DNA of 38,400 nucleotides from Muribaculaceae bacterium. GTDB taxonomy: Bacteria > Bacteroidota > Bacteroidia > Bacteroidales > Muribaculaceae. The notes beneath the pieces are model-generated. The model had not been told where the DNA came from and made no database searches. It worked only from the letters and a program-made list of their open reading frames with translations. Both the position numbers and the translations under genes were made by a program. The stretch covers positions 1 to 38,400 of the forward strand of contig JAFOXR010000063.1 of NCBI GenBank assembly GCA_017391675.1, in the 5' to 3' direction. Of this stretch, positions 33,903 to 38,400 are shown piece after piece; the stretch's first letter is position 1, and each line of letters begins with the position of its first letter.

Positions 33903-34562
33903 TCAGTCTTCAAAGACATAATTCAGGAATCTGTTGAAATCCTGTACTTTCTTAAAATCTTCGGCTACTTTTTCCACCCAATTCTCGCAGAAAAAATAGC
34001 TGTCATCAACGGGTTTCTGGCACAGATATTCCTTCATCTTTATGAGTTCGGCATTAGGATTTTCCTTGCTGTATCCACGGGGAACAACCTTCAACTTATC
34101 GCCATAAAAGCGGAATGAAGAAGACAGCTCAGGGTTAGCCAATATAGCCTTGAACTCGTCGGCATTGGCATCTATCTCGCTGCGCAAGCGCGACAAGATT
34201 TCATTCTCGGGCCACCATATCCCCGCATGAAGTCCCGATTCTCCAGGAGCCATGTGCAAATAGCATGCTGCCTGAATGCACTTACGCCCTTTTTTCCCAA
34301 GAACAGCCGAGAAATATGTTTTATACGGACTTTTGTCGGCACTGAAACGCACATCACGGTATATGCGGTAAGCACAATCCTTTACCTGTAGACCGCGTAA
34401 GCTCTCATCATATTCCCCCATAAGGCTCAACAGACGGGAAATATCATTTTCCCAAGCCTTGCGCAACTCCTGATACTCCGCTTTATTGGCATTGAACCAT
34501 TCGCGGTTGTTATTAACAGCAAGCAGTTTCAGGAATTCGTATGTATCATGCATATTTGCCAT
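33903..34562 (-). CDS. DUF2461 family protein
   Basis: A 219-residue protein of the DUF2461 (TIGR02453) family, function unknown. Conserved features are visible: TYEFLKLLAVNNNREWFNANK near the N-terminus, YRIYRDVRFSADKSPYKTYF in the middle (about 67-86), and HMAPGESGLHAGIWWPE. The start at 34562 or at Met4 are both possible. No signal peptide, so probably cytoplasmic. It lies 33 nt after the merR gene and may be co-transcribed. Confidence 0.87.
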   Translation of the reverse strand: MANMHDTYEFLKLLAVNNNREWFNANKAEYQELRKAWENDISRLLSLMGEYDESLRGLQVKDCAYRIYRDVRFSADKSPYKTYFSAVLGKKGRKCIQAACYLHMAPGESGLHAGIWWPENEILSRLRSEIDANADEFKAILANPELSSSFRFYGDKLKVVPRGYSKENPNAELIKMKEYLCQKPVDDSYFFCENWVEKVAEDFKKVQDFNRFLNYVFED

Positions 34563-34595
34563 ATTCAGAACACTTTGCTTTAAAAAACAGCACTA

Positions 34596-34958
34596 CTAAT
34601 GTACAGTTTCCATTGCTGCCTGCAGTTTCAGCAGTTTCTCTCGCATGCCCTTAAGCCTCTCCACGACCTCAAATGTCTTGTCCACATTCTTGCGGTTACG
34701 GTTAAGCTGAGCCTGCGCAGCATCTAGCTTAAGGCCTTTTTCCTTAACAAGATAATACAGCTTGCGTATCACTTCCACATCTTGCGGGGTATAGAAACGC
34801 GTATTCTTGGCATTGCGACGAGGCTTGAGAATTGTAAACTCCTTTTCCCAAAACCGTAATGTAGATGCAGGTATATTCAATATTTCTGCGACCTCCCCTA
34901 TTTTATAGAATTTTTTATCAAGTCCGTCCATAATATTAGTTTTTGGCGTTTCTTTCAC
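34596..34958 (-). CDS. MerR-family transcriptional regulator
   Basis: A 120-residue regulator. The MerR DNA-binding domain is clear: FYKIGEVAEILNIPASTLRFW (17-37) followed by the winged part (RNAKNTRFYTPQDVEVIRKLYYLV). A short C-terminal coiled coil (80-118) serves as dimer helix. No Cys-rich metal or other effector domain follows, so the ligand is unknown, and it may act without one. It is divergent from alaS with overlapping promoters, and followed by the DUF2461 gene. Confidence 0.92.
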   Translation of the reverse strand: MKETPKTNIMDGLDKKFYKIGEVAEILNIPASTLRFWEKEFTILKPRRNAKNTRFYTPQDVEVIRKLYYLVKEKGLKLDAAQAQLNRNRKNVDKTFEVVERLKGMREKLLKLQAAMETVH

Positions 34959-34986
34959 TTTATTTCAGCAGGTTAGCACCCTATTT

Positions 34987-35018
34987 TTTGCAAAAATAAT
35001 AATAAAGGCGTAATTTTG
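34987..35018 (+). promoter_or_regulatory. Promoter of alaS
   Basis: TTTG (34987-34990), a 20-nt spacer and TAATTTTG (35011-35018), 62 nt before the alaS start. Full Bacteroidetes consensus. Confidence 0.75.
34991..34998 (-). promoter_or_regulatory. Candidate merR promoter -7 element
   Basis: On the minus strand TATTTTTG (34998-34991) matches TAnnTTTG, 32 nt before the merR start. It sits within the spacer of the alaS promoter, so the two would interfere. No clear -33 element. Confidence 0.5.
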
Positions 35019-35080
35019 TAACCTATTTCCGAATTAATTATCTTAACTGCGGATTATTTTTAATTTGAAAGCAAAACGAT

Positions 35081-37699
35081 ATGCTTACATCAAAAGAAAT
35101 TAGAGATTCATTTAAAGAATTCTTCCAAAGCAAAGGACATAAGATTGTGCCTTCTGCTCCAATGGTCATCAAAGATGACCCTACACTTATGTTTACCAAC
35201 GCCGGTATGAACCAGTTCAAGGACATTATCCTTGGCACTGTAACCCCTAGTTTCAAGCGAGCCGCCGATTCGCAAAAGTGCTTGCGCGTGAGCGGTAAAC
35301 ATAACGACTTGGAAGAAGTGGGACTAGATACCTACCACCACACCATGTTTGAAATGCTTGGAAACTGGTCGTTCGGCGACTACTTCAAGAAAGAAGCGAT
35401 TGACTGGGCGTGGGAATACCTTGTAGATGTACTGAAGATTAACCCAGAAATACTTTACGCAACAGTATTCGAAGGCTACGAAGCCGAAGGTCTAGAACGC
35501 GACAACGAAGCTGCTGCTATTTGGGAAAAGCATTTGCCTAAGGACCACATCATAAACGGTAACCGTCACGACAACTTCTGGGAAATGGGCGACACAGGAC
35601 CTTGCGGACCTTGCTCTGAAATTCACATCGACTTGCGTTCCGACGAAGAAAAGGCTAAAGTATCTGGTCGCGAACTTGTAAACCAGAGCCACCCTCAAGT
35701 GATTGAAATATGGAACCTTGTGTTCATGCAATACAACCGTAAGGCCGACGGATCGCTTGAAGGTCTGCCTGCCAAGGTTATCGACACCGGTATGGGATTT
35801 GAACGACTTTGCATGGCTATGCAAGGAAAGCAGTCAAACTACGACACCGATGTGTTCCAACCACTTATCCAAAAGATTGCTGCTCTTGCCGGCAAGAAGT
35901 ACGGAGAAGACGCTAAGGCCGATGTGGCTATGCGCGTAATCGCCGACCATGTGCGCACAATTTCTTTCTCTATTGCCGATTCTCAATTGCCTTCCAATGC
36001 AAAGGCTGGCTATGTGATTCGACGCATTCTTCGCCGTGCTGTTCGCTACGGATATACATTCCTAGGACAGAAGCAAGCATTCATCTATTCTCTTGTTGAT
36101 ACTCTAATCAGCGTTATGGGTGAAGCTTATCCAGAGCTAGTGGCACAAAGTGAATTGATAAAGAAAGTAATTAAGGAAGAAGAAGAAGCATTCTTGCGCA
36201 CCCTTGAAACTGGTATCAAACTTATCGACAAAGTAATTACCGAAACAAAGGCTGCAGGAAAGAACGAAATATCAGGCGTTGAAGCATTCACGCTTTACGA
36301 TACCTACGGATTCCCTCTTGACCTTACAGAACTTATTCTGAAGGAAAACGGACTTACAGCAAACATTGACGAGTTCAACGCCGAAATGGCAAAGCAGAAA
36401 GAACGCGCACGCAATGCAGCAGCCGTTGAAGCTACCGACTGGGTTGTGCTTAAGGAAGGCGACGCTGAGTTCGTGGGATACGACCTTGATGAGGTAGAGA
36501 CCGAAGTCCTTCGTTATCGCAAGGTTAAGCAACGCAACAAGGAATTCTACCAAGTTATACTTGCTCGCTCTCCATTCTATGGTGAAATGGGTGGTCAAGT
36601 TGGCGACAAGGGACAACTAGTTTTTGAAAACGAAACAATCGAAGTGGTTGACACTAAACGCGAATACAACCAGAGCGTATGCATCTTGAACAGCTTGCCA
36701 AGCGATGTAACTGCAACTTTCCGTGCAGTTATCGACAAAGAAGCTCGTCAAGCTATCTGCTGCAACCACACTGCTACACACTTGCTTCACGAATCGCTTC
36801 GCGAAGTGCTTGGCACACATGTTGAACAGAAAGGTTCTTTCGTAAGCCCCGAAATTCTGCGTTTCGACTTCTCTCACTTCCAGAAGATGACCGAAGAAGA
36901 AATCCGTCAAGTAGAACGCTTGGCCAACGAGAAAGTGCGCAAAGCAACTCCACGCTGCGAACATCGCGACATTCCTATTGCCGAAGCTAAAGCACTTGGT
37001 GCTATGGCCCTATTCGGTGAAAAGTATGGCGACAAGGTGAGAGTTATCCAGTATGACAACTCTATCGAGCTTTGCGGTGGTACACATGTTGCAAACACTG
37101 GTAATATCGGTATGATAAAGATTGTGAGCGAAAGCAGTATCGCTGCAGGTATTCGCCGCATCGAAGCAATAACAGGTGCCAATGTTGAAACTGCAATGTA
37201 CAAGATGAAGGACACAATGAGCCAGATTAGCGCATTGCTTAACAACGCTCCTAATGTGATTCCTGCACTTCAGAAGTCACTTGCCGAAAATGCCGACCTA
37301 CGCAAGCAAGCCGAAGAGTTCATGCAAGAACGCATCAAGACAGTGAAAGCCGAATTGCTGGAAAAAGCTGAAAGCATCAACGGATTGACAGTAGTTTCTT
37401 GTTCTGGACTACGCATTGCCGAAGTAGTGAAGGGTGTAGCATTCGCAATTAAGGCCGACGGTCTTAACGATACCGTATTCATCGCAGCTACTCATGAGAA
37501 CGGCAAGCCAATGCTTACTGCACAGATTTCCGACAATCTTGTAAAAGAAGGAATGAACGCATCGGCAATCGTGCGCGAAGCAGCCAAGTTCATCAAGGGC
37601 GGCGGTGGCGGACAGCCACACTTTGCCCAAGCAGGCGGTAAAGACATCGACGGTCTATCTGCTGCAATGGACAAAATGCGCGAGCTACTAAAACTCTAA
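35081..37699 (+). CDS. alaS: Alanine-tRNA ligase
   Basis: An 872-residue alanyl-tRNA synthetase that charges tRNA-Ala and edits mischarged Ser or Gly. The class II catalytic core is at the N-terminus ([44 protein letters not shown]). The editing site motifs are visible: HTATH (His563, His567) and CGGTH (Cys665, His669). The C-terminal DHHA1/C-Ala region ends with the [14 protein letters not shown] motif. All key residues are present and the length is normal. It has its own promoter and terminator. Confidence 0.98.
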   Translation: MLTSKEIRDSFKEFFQSKGHKIVPSAPMVIKDDPTLMFTNAGMNQFKDIILGTVTPSFKRAADSQKCLRVSGKHNDLEEVGLDTYHHTMFEMLGNWSFGDYFKKEAIDWAWEYLVDVLKINPEILYATVFEGYEAEGLERDNEAAAIWEKHLPKDHIINGNRHDNFWEMGDTGPCGPCSEIHIDLRSDEEKAKVSGRELVNQSHPQVIEIWNLVFMQYNRKADGSLEGLPAKVIDTGMGFERLCMAMQGKQSNYDTDVFQPLIQKIAALAGKKYGEDAKADVAMRVIADHVRTISFSIADSQLPSNAKAGYVIRRILRRAVRYGYTFLGQKQAFIYSLVDTLISVMGEAYPELVAQSELIKKVIKEEEEAFLRTLETGIKLIDKVITETKAAGKNEISGVEAFTLYDTYGFPLDLTELILKENGLTANIDEFNAEMAKQKERARNAAAVEATDWVVLKEGDAEFVGYDLDEVETEVLRYRKVKQRNKEFYQVILARSPFYGEMGGQVGDKGQLVFENETIEVVDTKREYNQSVCILNSLPSDVTATFRAVIDKEARQAICCNHTATHLLHESLREVLGTHVEQKGSFVSPEILRFDFSHFQKMTEEEIRQVERLANEKVRKATPRCEHRDIPIAEAKALGAMALFGEKYGDKVRVIQYDNSIELCGGTHVANTGNIGMIKIVSESSIAAGIRRIEAITGANVETAMYKMKDTMSQISALLNNAPNVIPALQKSLAENADLRKQAEEFMQERIKTVKAELLEKAESINGLTVVSCSGLRIAEVVKGVAFAIKADGLNDTVFIAATHENGKPMLTAQISDNLVKEGMNASAIVREAAKFIKGGGGGQPHFAQAGGKDIDGLSAAMDKMRELLKL

Positions 37700-37723
37700 G
37701 CAAAACACATATCTCCTATATAT

Positions 37724-37749
37724 AAGCCCGGCAATAGTCGGGCTTTTTT
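37724..37749 (+). terminator. Rho-independent terminator of alaS
   Basis: AAGCCCG (37724-37730) and CGGGCTT (37739-37745), 8-nt loop, then a T run to 37748. Confidence 0.9.
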
Positions 37750-37761
37750 CATATCTATGAT

Positions 37762-38400
37762 CTAGAACACTACACTTAACGAAAAACCATAAGTAGCATA
37801 TTGGGAAGTGGTAATTGATGGAGCAAAGGCGATTTCGGGCTTGCGTTTTTCCTTTAGGCGCTGTCGGCAGGGATTTCCTGCAAAGAGCCCTATAAATTCA
37901 TTCACAGGGTCGACTAGAAACGCTACTATATTACCTGCCACACTGGAGCCCCACAATTCATAACCATCTTCCACGATACGGCGCTTTAGCTTGTAAAAGC
38001 ACTCTCCTAGCAATGCTCCTGCCACTGGTGTGATTATCAAATCCTGTATTGAGGGAACTTCCATGAACGCTTCCACTCCATATTCCCAAAAGAATGTGGA
38101 GATACAGAACCCATACAATGCCGAACCCCAGAAATTGAATCCCTGGCTTCGCGCACTCATGAAATATGCAGCACCGCCATAAGGGTGAAGTATATAGTTG
38201 AATATAGGACTATCTCCGTCCCAATGAGCCACTTTCTTCACATGGTTCCCCCACCGCTTGAAAGGTGGGACGCTGCCAAGCTCTTTCCGGTTCCAATTGG
38301 TAGCGCCTTCGGGCAAGGATTCAAGTACAGCCAATGCCCCAAATCCAGCACCGCAAAGCACCCCCGTATTGAGCCAAAGTCGTCGCCAGTTAGGATAGGA
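37762..38400 (-). CDS. DUF3943 domain-containing membrane protein, partial
   Basis: The C-terminal 212 residues of a protein whose beginning lies beyond the right edge. The frame stays open to base 38400; a GTG at 38361 is internal (upstream in-frame residues read SYPNWRRLWLNT). The readable part fits DUF3943: WDGDSPIFNYILHPYGGAAYF, SALYGFCISTFFWEYGVEAF, and PSIQDLIITPVAGALLGE, followed by a strand-rich tail ending TYGFSLSVVF. The family is probably an outer-membrane or envelope protein of unknown function. Confidence 0.8.
   Translation of the reverse strand, partial: SYPNWRRLWLNTGVLCGAGFGALAVLESLPEGATNWNRKELGSVPPFKRWGNHVKKVAHWDGDSPIFNYILHPYGGAAYFMSARSQGFNFWGSALYGFCISTFFWEYGVEAFMEVPSIQDLIITPVAGALLGECFYKLKRRIVEDGYELWGSSVAGNIVAFLVDPVNEFIGLFAGNPCRQRLKEKRKPEIAFAPSITTSQYATYGFSLSVVF

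Noticed and set aside
38359-38361. GTG start for the DUF3943 gene
   Set aside because: The frame stays open to the window end and the residues upstream look coding, so the true start is outside the window.
1-38400. CRISPR array, insertion sequence, prophage or tRNA gene
   Set aside because: No spaced direct repeats, transposase or integrase motifs, or cloverleaf-like sequence were noticed on reading; a tRNA scan would be needed to exclude a missed one.

Overview
The window looks like ordinary chromosome of an anaerobic gut-type Bacteroidales bacterium (possibly Muribaculaceae; the family is my guess). The evidence is the repeated Bacteroidetes promoter element TAnnTTTG, often with a TTTG about 20 bp upstream; families typical of the phylum (DUF3127, DUF3108, DUF5106, DUF3943, a lipoprotein-type Omp85, LytS/LytTR pair, membrane-anchored AraC regulator); and an Rnf complex together with a 2-oxoacid:ferredoxin oxidoreductase. 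I saw no insertion sequence, phage, CRISPR array, tRNA or defence island, and nothing I would call a wholly new system.

Layout. 1-207: promoter and leader, on the minus strand, of what is probably an rRNA operon lying off the left edge. 361-3629 (minus): a DUF3108 protein, then the rsfS-ftsH unit. 3855-5541 (plus): OB-fold DUF3127 protein with an SSB-like acidic tail, a 71-residue membrane microprotein and a ROK-family glucokinase. 5704-8743 (plus): a lipoprotein-type BamA/TamA barrel and a HAD phosphatase. 8873-10549: an AspT/YidE-type transporter. 10769-12659: LytS-type histidine kinase plus LytTR response regulator. 12769-15537 (minus): a His-rich small exported protein and a TonB-dependent receptor, with a strong RNA hairpin between them. 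15589-20998 (minus): rseC-rnfBCDGEA. 21145-21816 (minus): thioredoxin-like DUF5106 protein. 22062-28591 (plus): TetR regulator, TolC, adaptor, RND pump and a PII-like small protein, one operon, with a perfect 10-bp inverted repeat on the tetR promoter. 28684-31339 (minus): ferredoxin plus three subunits of a 2-oxoacid:ferredoxin oxidoreductase. 31658-34958 (minus): lipoprotein, YiiX-like cysteine hydrolase, AraC-type membrane regulator, DUF2461 protein, MerR regulator. 35081-37699 (plus): alaS, divergent from merR. 37762-38400 (minus): DUF3943 protein cut by the right edge.

How the parts fit. The oxidoreductase would generate or consume reduced ferredoxin, and Rnf couples ferredoxin:NAD+ electron flow to ion transport, so the two minus-strand operons are parts of the same energy metabolism. 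RsfS, FtsH, AlaRS and the probable rRNA promoter are housekeeping functions. The most interesting accessory signals are the His-rich protein/TonB receptor pair with its structured leader, the Pro/His/Met-rich periplasmic loop of the LytS-type kinase, the probable TetR operator, and the PII-like protein at the end of the efflux operon.
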